Shown: positions 27,036-37,660, counted from the stretch's first letter. The stretch is 64,000 nucleotides of DNA from a bacterium (GCA_026416715.1 JAOAEQ010000001.1:178943-242942); one strand, 5' to 3'. Made by a program: numbers and translations. The notes: generated by a model from the letters alone, not told the origin.

Positions 27036-27707
27036 TTACTTGGTTTTCTTACTTCCCGTAGATGTTGCGGTCGTCGCAGATGACGTTGCTGCTGGAACAG
27101 GTTTACTCATGGAAGTTTTTGTCGTATCCGTCGCCGTTCCTGTCGTTGAGGCTATGGTATTTAATAGGTTCGTTATCCGCTCGGTTAAATCCATTTCTGG
27201 ACGATAATACCGCACCGCTCGTTTATCTAGTATCAAGGTATATCCTTCCTGGTCAGCCAGTATCGTATAGATCTTATGTAGGTTAATCTCTAATTCTTTC
27301 GTCAGCTCTTCCGCAGTTTTATCTATTTTGGCTGATAGGTCTTCAATGTTATCACGCAGTTCACGTTCTGCAGATTTTATTGCCGCTTCTCGTTTAGCAA
27401 TTTCTTCCGGTTTCAGAACACTCTTTTGTTTTCTTAAATCCTCTTTCAGCGCGCTAATCTGTTTATCTTGCTCCTGCAGTTTATCCCGCAATGGCTGAAA
27501 TTCAGCATCTGCTTTCTTCTGGACGTCCCAAGATTTATATACTTTAAAAACATCTACGACCCCAATCTTTTGTTCTGGTTTTTTGCTACTTTCCGAAGCA
27601 GCAGTTGGTATCGCTCGCATCGTTGTATCCATCGGTTGCGCTAAGGCGAGTACTCCGATTGTCACCACAATGCTGGTTATCACAATAACTCGCATAAAAT
27701 TGCTCAT
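27036..27707 (-). CDS. OmpH/Skp-like periplasmic chaperone
   Basis: A 223-residue secreted protein with a 20-residue hydrophobic signal sequence ending at ALA. It has an IGVVDVFKVY strand and a long charged double coiled coil (residues 65-150), the Skp/OmpH fold that holds outer-membrane proteins in the periplasm. It ends TLILDKRAVRYYRPEMDLTE, matching the family's body domain, then adds a Thr/Ser/Ala-rich tail. Located just after bamA, the classic arrangement. GGAGG precedes the ATG. Confidence 0.88.
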   Translation of the reverse strand: MSNFMRVIVITSIVVTIGVLALAQPMDTTMRAIPTAASESSKKPEQKIGVVDVFKVYKSWDVQKKADAEFQPLRDKLQEQDKQISALKEDLRKQKSVLKPEEIAKREAAIKSAERELRDNIEDLSAKIDKTAEELTKELEINLHKIYTILADQEGYTLILDKRAVRYYRPEMDLTERITNLLNTIASTTGTATDTTKTSMSKPVPAATSSATTATSTGSKKTK

Positions 27708-27781
27708 ACCAATGTCCTCCTAACTCTACTTCGTATAGTTTCCCTGGGTAAATCGATATCAGATTTAGCTTTAGGTATGCA

Positions 27782-30223
27782 TTAAAAGGTTGACCCGAAC
27801 GTAAAATAAAACCCTTGCGTTTCGTCTCCAGATTGGGTATTGATTGGAATTCCGTATCCTAACTGGATAGTGCCGAAAAACAGATTGAACAGAATCCCAG
27901 CACCAACTCCATAGCGAACCTCATCGAAATTTACATCATCAATCTTACGCCAAACCCCTCCTGCATCAAGAAAAACTATTCCATAAATTCTATCCACTAG
28001 CGGACGCCGGAGCTCTACATTCGCATTGAGCATTACATCACCACCTACATTCACTTCCAAGACCTCCTGCTGGTCTTCATCAATATAGGTTACCCGGGGT
28101 GATACCCCGCGAAAATCATATCCGCGTAACGAATTCGCCCCACCGAGATAAAATCGATCCGGTAACGGCGCATCGTCAGTATCATCATAGGGGGCTATAT
28201 ATCCACCACGAACTCGTAACGCTCCGACAACTTGGTGCCCAAGTCGTTTATACCAACACGATTCACCATAATATTTTATATAATTATTATCGCCACCAAA
28301 TGGACCACCAGCAATTTCAATATTCGCTACATACCGACTTCCGCGTGTCGGCCAGAGATAATTGTCCCGGGTATCATAAATGATTCCTGGGGTAATGCTA
28401 TGTGTTATCGATTCAGTTGGTCCGACAATGCTCGGAATGATATACCCTTCTTCTTCTGGAGTTAAGGAAAATTTAACATGTTTTAATTGGGTAGTCAACC
28501 GCAAGTTCTGATTGATGGGATACGAAACAAACAAAGTTGCGCCAGTCTTTTTCTCCTGATAATCATGTGATGAACTTTCCGAATACACCTGATTCCCGGT
28601 TGAATCATATTCGAACGGAGTACTAGTTAGACTTCGCTCTAGACTTTCACGGAATATCGCGAACTCGGCCGTCCATGGCGTATCAAGAAAATAGGGATCA
28701 CGAAAAGTTAAACTATAATCGGTTCCTTCTTCTGCGATTTCGGTATGAACCCGAACCTGTCGCCCAGTACCTAACAGATTTAGTTCAGAAATATCGAGGT
28801 ATAACGCTGCTTTTTTCTCACTACTATATCCCCCACCCAGCATAATATTCCCTGTTTTCTTCTCGATTACCGCAATAGATAAATCCATTGTATCTTCCGC
28901 TACGGTCGGTTCTGGAATAATACTTACCCGATCGAAAAATCCTAAATTGTAAAGTCTCTGCTGCGATTTGAGGATTTCATTCCGGCTCATAACATCTCCC
29001 CGCTGCAAAGTTACCTCGCGTAATATTACCTTCTGTTTTGTCTTTAACGGAACCTCTTCCATTGTGCGGGATTCTTCTAGTTTAAATCCGAGAATATTTA
29101 TTTCCCCGACATAACACCGCGGTCGCTCAAAAATGCTATAGGTAACGTTAACCGTATGATTGTTATCATCCAGTTCAAGTTGCGGTTTAACTTCCGTTTG
29201 AATATATCCGAGATTCGCATAATGTTCGTATATCCGAACGATATCTCTTTCGAGAATCGTCTGACTATATCGCGCTCCTGAACTCGACTGAACATACCGT
29301 TGCAACTCGTTCGTTGAAAATAATGTATTTCCAGCAATCGTAATATTCCTCCAGCTATATACTGTTCCTTCTTCGACCTTAAAACAGACTCGAACCCCAT
29401 CTTGACCATGAACTGGTTCTGGGTCAAGTGCGGTCACTTTCACTCGGAGAAATCCTTCATCTTTATACAACCTTTCTATCGTTACACAATCGCTAGCGAT
29501 ATCTTCTGGATTATAATATCGGCGAACAATCCACCAACTTTTTCTACTTTTTAATTTTTTAAGCAACCGGTGAGTCTTTATATGTTCATTGCCGAGAATT
29601 TCAAGCCGGATAATTTTCTGCCGTTTATGTTCGGTTATCGTATAGCGGAGTCGGCAAGAATCCGCAGTGACTGGTTCAATGGTTCCGGTAACCTCAGCCT
29701 CAATTTCTTTACTATCATAAAACCGTTTGATTTTTTCAGCATAGTCATCCAAAGTATCTGAGGTTAACACCGCTGATTTGCGAAAACCGATTTCCGATTT
29801 TAATCGTTTTGCCCGGAACGTCTTATTCCCAACGAAAACGATATCCGTAACTATCGGATTCTCTTTTACAACAAACGTTATCGCTACACCATCTGGTTTT
29901 TTGACTACATCAAGCTTCACATCGGCAAAATAACCGAGCTGGTATATTTGCCGTAGGTCTTCTTCCACCGCTGACTGCAGATACGTTTGCCCAACGTTCG
30001 ACTTAACCACACGTAAAATATCCTTGCGCCGAATATGATTATTTCCGGTGATGGTTATAGACCGAATCTGATCAGGAGAACTTATTTTAGCCCGCGCTAC
30101 TGCGGTAGAAGAACCGAAAAAAAGAAAAACAACAAAACTGCATAGGCAAAATAAAATCTTTGCACAGGAAATTAATTTCTGTAATCCTTGACGGTTTCCC
30201 CAAGCGGCTAGTTGCGTGAACAT
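27782..30223 (-). CDS. bamA: Outer-membrane protein assembly factor BamA
   Basis: An 813-residue Omp85 protein. A hydrophobic signal segment (residues 20-45) is followed by about five POTRA repeats (residues 50-440, repeated pattern of ITGNNHI, IVFVGNKTF, LEILGNEHI and similar). A 16-strand barrel domain ends in TFGSTF with a terminal Phe. The barrel contains the conserved LRGYDFRGVSPR loop. It inserts beta-barrel proteins into the outer membrane. It starts ten bases after the clpC stop codon with an AAGGA site, so the two are cotranscribed. Confidence 0.97.
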   Translation of the reverse strand: MFTQLAAWGNRQGLQKLISCAKILFCLCSFVVFLFFGSSTAVARAKISSPDQIRSITITGNNHIRRKDILRVVKSNVGQTYLQSAVEEDLRQIYQLGYFADVKLDVVKKPDGVAITFVVKENPIVTDIVFVGNKTFRAKRLKSEIGFRKSAVLTSDTLDDYAEKIKRFYDSKEIEAEVTGTIEPVTADSCRLRYTITEHKRQKIIRLEILGNEHIKTHRLLKKLKSRKSWWIVRRYYNPEDIASDCVTIERLYKDEGFLRVKVTALDPEPVHGQDGVRVCFKVEEGTVYSWRNITIAGNTLFSTNELQRYVQSSSGARYSQTILERDIVRIYEHYANLGYIQTEVKPQLELDDNNHTVNVTYSIFERPRCYVGEINILGFKLEESRTMEEVPLKTKQKVILREVTLQRGDVMSRNEILKSQQRLYNLGFFDRVSIIPEPTVAEDTMDLSIAVIEKKTGNIMLGGGYSSEKKAALYLDISELNLLGTGRQVRVHTEIAEEGTDYSLTFRDPYFLDTPWTAEFAIFRESLERSLTSTPFEYDSTGNQVYSESSSHDYQEKKTGATLFVSYPINQNLRLTTQLKHVKFSLTPEEEGYIIPSIVGPTESITHSITPGIIYDTRDNYLWPTRGSRYVANIEIAGGPFGGDNNYIKYYGESCWYKRLGHQVVGALRVRGGYIAPYDDTDDAPLPDRFYLGGANSLRGYDFRGVSPRVTYIDEDQQEVLEVNVGGDVMLNANVELRRPLVDRIYGIVFLDAGGVWRKIDDVNFDEVRYGVGAGILFNLFFGTIQLGYGIPINTQSGDETQGFYFTFGSTF

Positions 30224-30232
30224 TACTTGTCC

Positions 30233-32695
30233 TTATGTGAGACTGGAAGCTATTTCGATAGGTTTCGTTTCGACATTAAATATAATCTTGTCGTTCTGAA
30301 CATCGGCGATAATCTCTCCGCCTTCTTTAAATCGACCACGGAGCAACTCTTCTGATAACGGGTCTTCAACATATCGTTGTAACGCACGACGTAACGGGCG
30401 TGCGCCATTAGTCGGGTCAAACCCTACAGTACCAAGAAACTCTTTTGCCGCTTCAGTTAATCGCAACGTCAACCCCTGTTCCGCCAATCGTTGTTTCATC
30501 TCGGTTAACATTAATTCGATAATTTTAATTATCTCCGGTTTGCCGAGTGGATGGAATACAACCACTTCATCCACCCGGTTCAAAAATTCTGGGTTGAACG
30601 TTTTTTTCAATTCGCCTATAATTTTTTCTTTCATTTGTTGATACGACGCTTCCGCCCCTGCTCCATGAAATCCTAATGTTCCTTTTTGATGGATTAATCG
30701 CGCGCCAAGATTCGATGTCATGATCACCACACTATTCCGAAAATCAACCGTTCTACCTGTAGCATCGGTTAATCTCCCATCATCAAGTACCTGCAACAGA
30801 ATGTTAAACACATCCGGATGCGCTTTTTCTATTTCATCCAACAGAACTACACTATATGGTTTTCGTCGAACTTTTTCGGTTAACTGACCGCCTTCATCAT
30901 GACCGATATATCCTGGTGGCGCGCCAACCAACCGAGATACCGCGAATTTCTCCATATACTCGGACATATCAATCCGAATCAACGCATCTTCATCGCCAAA
31001 CAAAAATTCCGCTAAGGCCCGCGCTAGTTCAGTTTTTCCTACGCCGGTCGGTCCGAGGAAAATAAACGAACCGACTGGTCGTTTATGGTCTTTCAATCCT
31101 GCACGAGCTCGCCGAATCGCTCGCGAGATAACTTCAAGCGCTTCATCTTGTCCAACGATCCGGTGGCGTAACGCGTCGGTCATCCGCAATAATTTTTCTG
31201 ATTCTTTCTCTTCTAGCTTAATGACCGGGATGCCGGTCCATTTCGATACAATATAAGCGATATCTTCTTCCGTGATAATATTTTCCCGCTGGATTTGGGC
31301 TTTCCGTTCTTCCCATTGTTTCTTTTCGACTTCATAACGAAGCCGAAGTTTTCGTTCATGGTCGCGCAGTCGTGCCGCTTTTTCATATTCCTGCGCTTTA
31401 ATTGCATTTTCTTTTTCGATCCGAACCGATTCAATTTCTTTTTCTAACTCTTTAAAATCTGGCGGACGCATATGGGATTTCAATCTCGCGCGAGCACCAG
31501 CTTCATCAATCACATCAATCGCTTTATCCGGAAGGAATCGACCGCTAATATATCGGTCAGCAAGTTTCGCTGCCGCTTCAATCGCATCTTCCGTAATCGT
31601 TACATCGTGGTATTCCTGATATTTATCTCGGAGTCCTTTCAGGATGCGAATCGTATCATTGACCGACGGCGGGTCAACGATAACCATCTGAAACCGCCGT
31701 TCTAACGCGCCATCACGTTCGATATATTTTCGATAATCTTCCAGCGTCGTTGCCCCGATACATTGCAGTTCACCTCGAGCTAACGCCGGTTTTAACATAC
31801 TACTCGCATCAATCGCCCCTTCTGCGGCACCAGCACCAATTAACGTGTGTAATTCATCGATAAATAAAATGATATCATCTGACCGGCGGATTTCATGCAT
31901 AATCGCTTTCATCCGCTCTTCAAACTGACCTCGATATTTTGTTCCCGCGATAACCGCCGCTAAATCGAGCGTTAACAATCGCCGATTGCTCAGAATATCC
32001 GGCGCTTTTCCGGAGACAATGCGTTGCGCTATCCCTTCAACGATAGCGGTTTTCCCAACCCCCGGTTCACCGACTAACACGGGATTATTTTTCGTTCTAC
32101 GACAGAGGATTTGGAGCACACGTTCAATTTCATCCTCCCGCCCGATAACCGGGTCAAGTTTATTTTCTCGAGCTAGTTCCGTTAAATCTCGACCGAACGT
32201 ATCGAGCGCTGGCGTTTTACTTTTCTTTTTCGCTCCCGCCGCAGAAGCTGGGGTTCCACCGAGTAAACTTATAATTTGATTCCTAGCCGCATCGATGGTT
32301 ATTCCAAATGCATCAAGCGACTTATATGCTATACCTTCTCCTTCACGAATGAGACCAAGCAGAATATGTTCCGTCCCGATATATGAATGCCCGAGGTTCT
32401 GCGCTTCTTCTCGGGCTAAATCAATTACTTTTCGCGCTCGGGGAGTATAGGGGACATCACCTAACGTTGGCACACTACTCCCGGGTTTTGCTAGCTTTTC
32501 GATTTCATGACGAAGTAAATCAATATCAACATTCAGCCGTTGGATTGTTTCAAATCCAACGCCACTGCCTTCTCGCAACAATGCGAGCAGAATATGTTCT
32601 GTACCAATATAATCATGGCCAAGCCGTGCAGCTTCTTCCCGGGCAATATGGGTTACGATTTTTTTCGCTCGTTCAGTAAATTCAGCACCATTCAT
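30233..32695 (-). CDS. clpC: ATP-dependent Clp protease ATPase ClpC
   Basis: An 820-residue two-ring AAA+ unfoldase. N-terminal Clp_N repeats ([14 protein letters not shown] twice), Walker [15 protein letters not shown] and [14 protein letters not shown], Walker [10 protein letters not shown] and LLDEIEKAH, and a middle domain with a UVR motif ([19 protein letters not shown] near residues 415-435) identify it as ClpC rather than ClpB. ClpC degrades proteins marked by arginine phosphorylation when paired with McsB, its upstream neighbour. The ATG at 32695 is chosen over a TTG at 32716 with no ribosome-binding site. Confidence 0.97.
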   Translation of the reverse strand: MNGAEFTERAKKIVTHIAREEAARLGHDYIGTEHILLALLREGSGVGFETIQRLNVDIDLLRHEIEKLAKPGSSVPTLGDVPYTPRARKVIDLAREEAQNLGHSYIGTEHILLGLIREGEGIAYKSLDAFGITIDAARNQIISLLGGTPASAAGAKKKSKTPALDTFGRDLTELARENKLDPVIGREDEIERVLQILCRRTKNNPVLVGEPGVGKTAIVEGIAQRIVSGKAPDILSNRRLLTLDLAAVIAGTKYRGQFEERMKAIMHEIRRSDDIILFIDELHTLIGAGAAEGAIDASSMLKPALARGELQCIGATTLEDYRKYIERDGALERRFQMVIVDPPSVNDTIRILKGLRDKYQEYHDVTITEDAIEAAAKLADRYISGRFLPDKAIDVIDEAGARARLKSHMRPPDFKELEKEIESVRIEKENAIKAQEYEKAARLRDHERKLRLRYEVEKKQWEERKAQIQRENIITEEDIAYIVSKWTGIPVIKLEEKESEKLLRMTDALRHRIVGQDEALEVISRAIRRARAGLKDHKRPVGSFIFLGPTGVGKTELARALAEFLFGDEDALIRIDMSEYMEKFAVSRLVGAPPGYIGHDEGGQLTEKVRRKPYSVVLLDEIEKAHPDVFNILLQVLDDGRLTDATGRTVDFRNSVVIMTSNLGARLIHQKGTLGFHGAGAEASYQQMKEKIIGELKKTFNPEFLNRVDEVVVFHPLGKPEIIKIIELMLTEMKQRLAEQGLTLRLTEAAKEFLGTVGFDPTNGARPLRRALQRYVEDPLSEELLRGRFKEGGEIIADVQNDKIIFNVETKPIEIASSLT

Positions 32696-32703
32696 AGGAA
32701 AAC

Positions 32704-32821
32704 AAATTCGAAACAAAATTAAACCGCAGAGAATACATTTGGGGGGTATTCACAGCCTCAGCGAATTTGCCGGTATCAAGTTTGATTTTGTTTCGAATTT
32801 CGATATTTGAATGTCGAAATT
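32704..32821. repeat. Large nested inverted repeat between mcsB and clpC
   Basis: The outer arms 32704-32724 and 32780-32800 pair at 20 of 21 positions. An inner stem GAATAC/GTATTC closes part of the loop, and a second hairpin AATTTCGA / TCGAAATT sits at 32796-32821. The mcsB stop lies 12 bases away, so this stem forms the clpC mRNA leader. Confidence 0.65.
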
Positions 32822-32832
32822 ATCTTTTTAGG

Positions 32833-33876
32833 TTATGTTAGTCGTTCTCGGATTAATTTCGCGCGCAAAATATCACGCATTCGGCTATCCAATTCTTTCC
32901 CAAACAGGCGCTGTAAATGTGCGGGTTGCGTGATAAACATCAATTCGTTTATCGTTACCAACGGTATATCAATCCACCCTAAGTTTACGCCGAGTCGTAC
33001 CTGGGATAACAAATTGATTGTTTCGCGCGCGGAAATTAACCGTGCTTGTGTTAATATACCATACGCACGATAGACAATATCTTCAACTTCACTGCGCATT
33101 TCTTTCTGCAAATGAAACCGAGCAGTCTGTTCACGACCAATAATCTGTTTCACATAATTTTCAAGATTAGTAACGATGGTCTCTTCCGATTGTCCTAACG
33201 TTGTCTGATTTGATATCTGATATAAATCTCCATAAACTTCGCTTCCCTCTCCATATAATCCACGAAAAGTTAACCCGAGTTGGTTGATTGAATGCAGGAT
33301 GCGGTCTATCTGTTTTGTCAATCCCAATGCCGGAAGATGCAGCATAGCAGATGCACGAATTCCTGTTCCAACATTGGTGGGACAAGCGGTTAAATATCCG
33401 ATATGCGCGTGAACTGCATAGGGTAAATATTGCGATAATTCATCATCAACCGCGTTAATTTCCTGCCAGGCATTTTTTATCTGGAATCCGGGGTAGATAC
33501 ACTGGAGTCGCAAATGGTCTTCCTCATTAATCATCACACTAATCGCTTCTGTCTCGTTGATTACAACCGCCCGTTGTTTTCCACCTTTCGAAAGTTCCTG
33601 CGAAATCAGATGCCGTTCTAAGAGAAACTGCCGATCGAGTTTAGATGTTTGGTCAAGGAAGATAGAGTCCGCCGATTTCAATCGGTCAGTCTGTTTCATT
33701 GCTGCAAGAGCGAGTTGTACAATCTGTTCTAGTTCAGTCGAATTTGCTCGTTGCGGAAAACAATACCCTGCCACATTCCGAGCCAACCGAACTCGACTCG
33801 AAATAACCGTTTCGTATAACGGACCTACCGCAGCAAACCAAACAGTATGCTGACTCCGGGATATTGTCCTCGCCAT
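32833..33876 (-). CDS. mcsB: Protein-arginine kinase McsB
   Basis: A 347-residue guanido-kinase family protein that phosphorylates arginines on damaged proteins, targeting them to ClpC-ClpP. Signature stretches are VISSRVRLARNVAGYCFP near residue 24, VMINEEDHLRLQCIYPG near residue 113, LTACPTNVGTGIRASAMLHL near residue 163 and RGLYGEGSEVYGDLYQISNQ near residue 210. The usual McsA activator with its zinc fingers is not encoded next to it. The gene lies between an Rrf2 regulator and clpC on the same strand. Confidence 0.96.
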   Translation of the reverse strand: MARTISRSQHTVWFAAVGPLYETVISSRVRLARNVAGYCFPQRANSTELEQIVQLALAAMKQTDRLKSADSIFLDQTSKLDRQFLLERHLISQELSKGGKQRAVVINETEAISVMINEEDHLRLQCIYPGFQIKNAWQEINAVDDELSQYLPYAVHAHIGYLTACPTNVGTGIRASAMLHLPALGLTKQIDRILHSINQLGLTFRGLYGEGSEVYGDLYQISNQTTLGQSEETIVTNLENYVKQIIGREQTARFHLQKEMRSEVEDIVYRAYGILTQARLISARETINLLSQVRLGVNLGWIDIPLVTINELMFITQPAHLQRLFGKELDSRMRDILRAKLIRERLT

Positions 33877-33956
33877 ATGATAAAATTTAAAACCAGAAGT
33901 TAGAAGTTAAATTTCAGAATTCAACCAAATCTGATTTTTGCTTTTTGCCTTCTGTT

Positions 33957-34394
33957 TCATTTTAGGTTTTTTTGATTCTTTAACAACTTCGCTGCATGGT
34001 CAGCAAGTTCCGCTAAATTATGCTGTTCAAAGACTTCCAGTAAACATTTTTGCGCTTTCTTCCAGACAGGATATAGCGGACATTTTTCGCTTCGGTCACA
34101 GCCCATGTTCCGAATTAAACAGCGATTTAAAAATATTGGTCCCTCAACCCCTTCAATGATTTCACGTAACGTTATCCGTGAAGCGGGTCTGGCTAACACG
34201 TATCCGCCTTTACTCCCTCGAACCGATTTAACTAACCCTTTCTTCGACAACTGCTGGAAAATTTTTATCATAAACGCCCGAGGGGTATTTTGTGCTATAC
34301 ATAAATCTTTAAGCAGCACTACCTTTTTATCGCGATACAATGCTAAATATACCATTCCACGAATCGCATATTCGCCCATTCGAGTTAATTCCAT
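33957..34394 (-). CDS. Rrf2-family transcriptional regulator
   Basis: A 145-residue winged-helix protein starting MELTRMGEYAIRGMVYLALY, the standard Rrf2 start. The segment SVRGSKGGYVLARPASRITL is the wing. A cysteine trio follows, C-x6-C-x5-C (NRCLIRNMGCDRSEKCPLY), which in IscR/NsrR relatives binds an iron-sulfur cluster that senses redox, iron-sulfur status or nitric oxide. GGGGA lies about 10 bases before this ATG; a TTG five codons upstream is less likely. It is the nearest regulator to mcsB-clpC, where Bacillus has CtsR. Confidence 0.9.
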   Translation of the reverse strand: MELTRMGEYAIRGMVYLALYRDKKVVLLKDLCIAQNTPRAFMIKIFQQLSKKGLVKSVRGSKGGYVLARPASRITLREIIEGVEGPIFLNRCLIRNMGCDRSEKCPLYPVWKKAQKCLLEVFEQHNLAELADHAAKLLKNQKNLK

Positions 34395-34601
34395 AATAGC
34401 TATCCCCAAAAATAATACGAATAAACCAGCATTCCACCCTATCGTTTCCGTGTATTATATTATATCATTTTATCAGGAAAATGGTAAAGTCAGAGTTATT
34501 GATATTAGTCGTTAGTTAAAAATATGGTTAGAAAAATAAGGTATGTGGTTAAAACTTAATTTCAACCTCTTATTAACGTGTAACTCATCAAGGAGTTCTC
34601 T

Positions 34602-35135
34602 ATGCAATCGCTTCTCTTACATGTTTGCTGTGGCCCCTGTGCAACGCAGGTTATTCGGGTTCTATCGCAGGAATATTCCGTAACAGGATTTTTCTATAAT
34701 CCGAACATTTTCCCCGAAGAAGAATATCAGCGGAGAGTAGCGTCGTTCCGCCGGTTAGCCGAACAATTCCATCTCCCCTATCAAATCGGAAATTATGATT
34801 ATACTCGCTGGGAAGAAGCTGTTCAAGGATATACAACCGAACCAGAAGGTAAAACCAGATGTTCAATCTGCTATCGATTCCGATTAGAGCGAACCGCTCA
34901 ACAAGCAATAAAGACAGGTTTTAGTCTATTTACCACCACACTCACGATTAGTCCGCATAAATCCGCTAGGGTTATTAATCCCATCGGACTCGACTTGGCG
35001 CAACAGTACCATATTTCCTTTTATCAAGCGGATTTTAAGAAAAAAGATGGATTTAAACAGAGTTGTTCTCTCGCAAAAGAATATAATCTTTATCGACAAA
35101 CTTACTGCGGATGCAAATATAGTCTTCGCAAATAA
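34602..35135 (+). CDS. queH: Epoxyqueuosine reductase QueH
   Basis: A 177-residue QueH (DUF208 family), the non-cobalamin enzyme completing queuosine in tRNA. Cysteine motifs LHVCCGPCATQVI at the start, TRCSICYRFRLERTA near residue 87 and the C-terminal YCGCKYS supply iron-sulfur and catalytic cysteines. FTTTLTISPHKSA and DFKKKDGFKQS are the family fingerprints. AAGGAG precedes the ATG. It stands alone, diverging from the rrf2 gene, with no queG or other que genes seen. Confidence 0.96.
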   Translation: MQSLLLHVCCGPCATQVIRVLSQEYSVTGFFYNPNIFPEEEYQRRVASFRRLAEQFHLPYQIGNYDYTRWEEAVQGYTTEPEGKTRCSICYRFRLERTAQQAIKTGFSLFTTTLTISPHKSARVINPIGLDLAQQYHISFYQADFKKKDGFKQSCSLAKEYNLYRQTYCGCKYSLRK

Positions 35136-35235
35136 CCCCTATAATACACTACACAAGTATATACAAAATATATACCAATCAAGATTGAACGGCATCTATT
35201 TAGATTTGTTATTGATATTATTATGGTTAGCTAGT

Positions 35236-35256
35236 AAAGTCCTATATTCAGACTTT
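35236..35256. repeat. Short hairpin between convergent queH and subtilase genes
   Basis: AAAGTC (35236-35241) and GACTTT (35251-35256) form a 6-bp stem with a 9-base loop in the 165-base convergent gap. Possibly part of a bidirectional terminator. Confidence 0.3.
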
Positions 35257-35300
35257 GACTAAATATTAGATAATCAGCGGTGAATCAAATATATTTGAAG

Positions 35301-37424
35301 TTATTCGTATAACTCAAACCAAGAAACCCCGGTCACCTGAACAAACCCGGTCATGATAATCGTATAATCTTGTTGGCTGCCGGTAAGCGAGCCCGTATGG
35401 CTAACTTGAATTTGGTATGGTCCGACCTCAACCGGAGCATCGATAACTATTTGTTCAACATTATCGAGATGATTCGGTCCAAGCGTAGTCGCTGCTTTCG
35501 CTGGATTGGTTTTGTCTAACTGATACGGATATCTAATCGTAGTCGATGGTGTGACAACCATCAAATCTAAATCGTTTACTAACGTTGGAGTTGCGTCATC
35601 TAATCCGCCGGTGTTCGCATTCCCCGCAGGGTCAGTCCAGACCAAGGTAACTTTAATCGGTTGGGTTCCATCGCTTATACGGGTATACGTTTTCGGGGAA
35701 CCAAAATAGGTATCATTAACAATATATTTATTGTTGATTGCGGTCGTTGCATTCGCAACGAGTAAATCTGCTGCACCACGGCCATTAAGTAATCCCCAAC
35801 CGAATCGGTAGTCCGGACCGGCAGTGTTGCCAGCTTCAAAAGCAGTATGGATCAGAATCGCTTTCATTTCAGCAGCTGTTGGTCGTGCGAGCGCTCCATG
35901 CTGCTGACGATACAATTGGGTTAATAATCCGATAGTTCCGGTAACCACTGGAGTTGCATGAGACGTACCGGAATTAACTAAATGGGCATAATCGTGGGTG
36001 CTATAAGTCGAATAAACATTGATTCCACTAGCGCAGAGGTCAGGTTTAATTCTTCCGTCATCAGGAGGACCCCAACTACTAAAAGTTGTCATCCGAATTG
36101 AATCCGTTGAAAACGGGTCGGCTAATATATAATATACCGCTCCGACAACAATAACGTTTTTCGCTACTGCTATTCCCTCGAGCGTATCAAATCCACCGCT
36201 ATCCCAGGCATCACTTGAATGGATACAATAAAACGTATGAACTGGTGTAGGCCATTCATCTCCATGATAATGGGCGCCACTGGTGCCGACATCAGTCCGG
36301 TCATTTCCGGCAGCACGGCAGACGATTATATTGGTATCATAAACGATATCATCTACTTCAGCAGATTCAACGATATATTTGCCAAATAGATAATCTTCAG
36401 TTAAATTGACGGTCGTATCGCCAAACCACCACCAATCCGTAGTAAACAATCCCGATTCGGGATGCCATCCTCTCACATAACCATACGAATGGTTCGAAGC
36501 GATTATCGTTAGCGCAGCTGAACGCAGTTCAGGAAAATCATTGTTCCAATCATAAGCCCATAGTGTTCCTTCATACGCCATACCGAGCGTTAACGGTTCT
36601 GTCGCTCCGTTGCCAACCATTGTTCCCGCAACATGGGTCGCATGACCTGACATACCCGCCGGCGAATCTTTCTGGATAACCCGGCTGGTAGCAAAATCAT
36701 AATGTGTTGCACGAACTGACCCTTCATCCCATTCACCGAGGATGACCCCTGCACCGGTTAGGTTATATCCCGCATCTCCACCCGGTTGAATCTGGTCGAT
36801 ATCGGACGTATCTGCTGCTTTCCGGTTGAACGGGATTTTAGGATTCGGGGTCAGCCAGAGTTGATATACCGCATCTTCATTCGCAAGTTCAAGAATTTGC
36901 TTTTTGGTTAGATAAACCGCTTGTTGTTTAGAACCGATACTACCACAGGTATCATTAGATAATTTCATATAAACCTTATTTTTTTCTTCTGCAGTAACAT
37001 CGGGGTAGAAATAGATTATTACGGCAAGTTTATCCTGTTCACCCATCATTGTAAGTCTTTTTTTAATTCCATATGCAAGTTTATCCTGTGGGTCGATATT
37101 CCCGACCCCATATACGAAATCTAATGATTTTACTGTAGCTAAATTTTCTTTTTTTACGGTAGCAAAATAAGCGTTAACTGGAAGATATTGATGGAGGATA
37201 ACTTCTAATTCTGTTAGTTTTTGCTTCTCTGCTATACTGAGTGGTTTCGTAAATTGGATTATAAGATGCCCCCGAGCTCCAGCTATGGTTGCTGAAGATG
37301 TTCGTAATTTCAGATCTAGTTGCCGGCCTCCAATATAAACCAGATTTTCCGAATAAACGATACCTGCGCCGACTATCATCAACATCAACACAATCATTAT
37401 ATAACTTTTTCTAAAGTGGTTCAT
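35301..37424 (-). CDS. Secreted S8-family (subtilisin-like) serine protease
   Basis: A 707-residue protein with a 25-residue signal sequence (IMIVLMLMIVGAGIVYS) and a propeptide-like region. The S8 triad follows: Asp in GEWDEGSVRATHYDF near residue 225, His in GHATHVAGTMVGNG near residue 260 and Ser in SGTSHATPVVTGTIG near residue 490. The C-terminal 130 residues form a beta-rich domain (VTLVWTDPAG through SQQDYTIIMTGF). It is probably a scavenging exoprotease. The ATG at 37424 has GGAG nine bases upstream; the reading frame is open to 37472 but without support. Confidence 0.92.
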   Translation of the reverse strand: MNHFRKSYIMIVLMLMIVGAGIVYSENLVYIGGRQLDLKLRTSSATIAGARGHLIIQFTKPLSIAEKQKLTELEVILHQYLPVNAYFATVKKENLATVKSLDFVYGVGNIDPQDKLAYGIKKRLTMMGEQDKLAVIIYFYPDVTAEEKNKVYMKLSNDTCGSIGSKQQAVYLTKKQILELANEDAVYQLWLTPNPKIPFNRKAADTSDIDQIQPGGDAGYNLTGAGVILGEWDEGSVRATHYDFATSRVIQKDSPAGMSGHATHVAGTMVGNGATEPLTLGMAYEGTLWAYDWNNDFPELRSAALTIIASNHSYGYVRGWHPESGLFTTDWWWFGDTTVNLTEDYLFGKYIVESAEVDDIVYDTNIIVCRAAGNDRTDVGTSGAHYHGDEWPTPVHTFYCIHSSDAWDSGGFDTLEGIAVAKNVIVVGAVYYILADPFSTDSIRMTTFSSWGPPDDGRIKPDLCASGINVYSTYSTHDYAHLVNSGTSHATPVVTGTIGLLTQLYRQQHGALARPTAAEMKAILIHTAFEAGNTAGPDYRFGWGLLNGRGAADLLVANATTAINNKYIVNDTYFGSPKTYTRISDGTQPIKVTLVWTDPAGNANTGGLDDATPTLVNDLDLMVVTPSTTIRYPYQLDKTNPAKAATTLGPNHLDNVEQIVIDAPVEVGPYQIQVSHTGSLTGSQQDYTIIMTGFVQVTGVSWFELYE

Positions 37425-37660
37425 AATCGTATTACTCCGATATAATACATATTTTTTATAATTATTTAACAATAGCGCATAATCGGTTTTCTGTCAACAA
37501 AATCAGCGGCGGTTTGCCTGATATATTTTTTGTATTTTCTCTGGTTATCGCTTTATTTTGCATAGCATTTTCAAATTGTGATATAGTTAAAAATGATATT
37601 GCTCTATGCTAATCTATTTAGTCTGAAGAATGTCGAAGGATGTAACCTGCGCTTGGAGTT

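Noticed and set aside
30233..32716. TTG start for clpC at 32716
   Set aside because: The extra seven residues match nothing in ClpC and fall in the inverted-repeat arm; the ATG at 32695 begins the normal ClpC N-terminus.
37473..37660. Threonine or T-box type leader before thrC
   Set aside because: The 188-base gap shows no attenuator hairpin, leader peptide rich in Thr/Ile codons or T-box motif.
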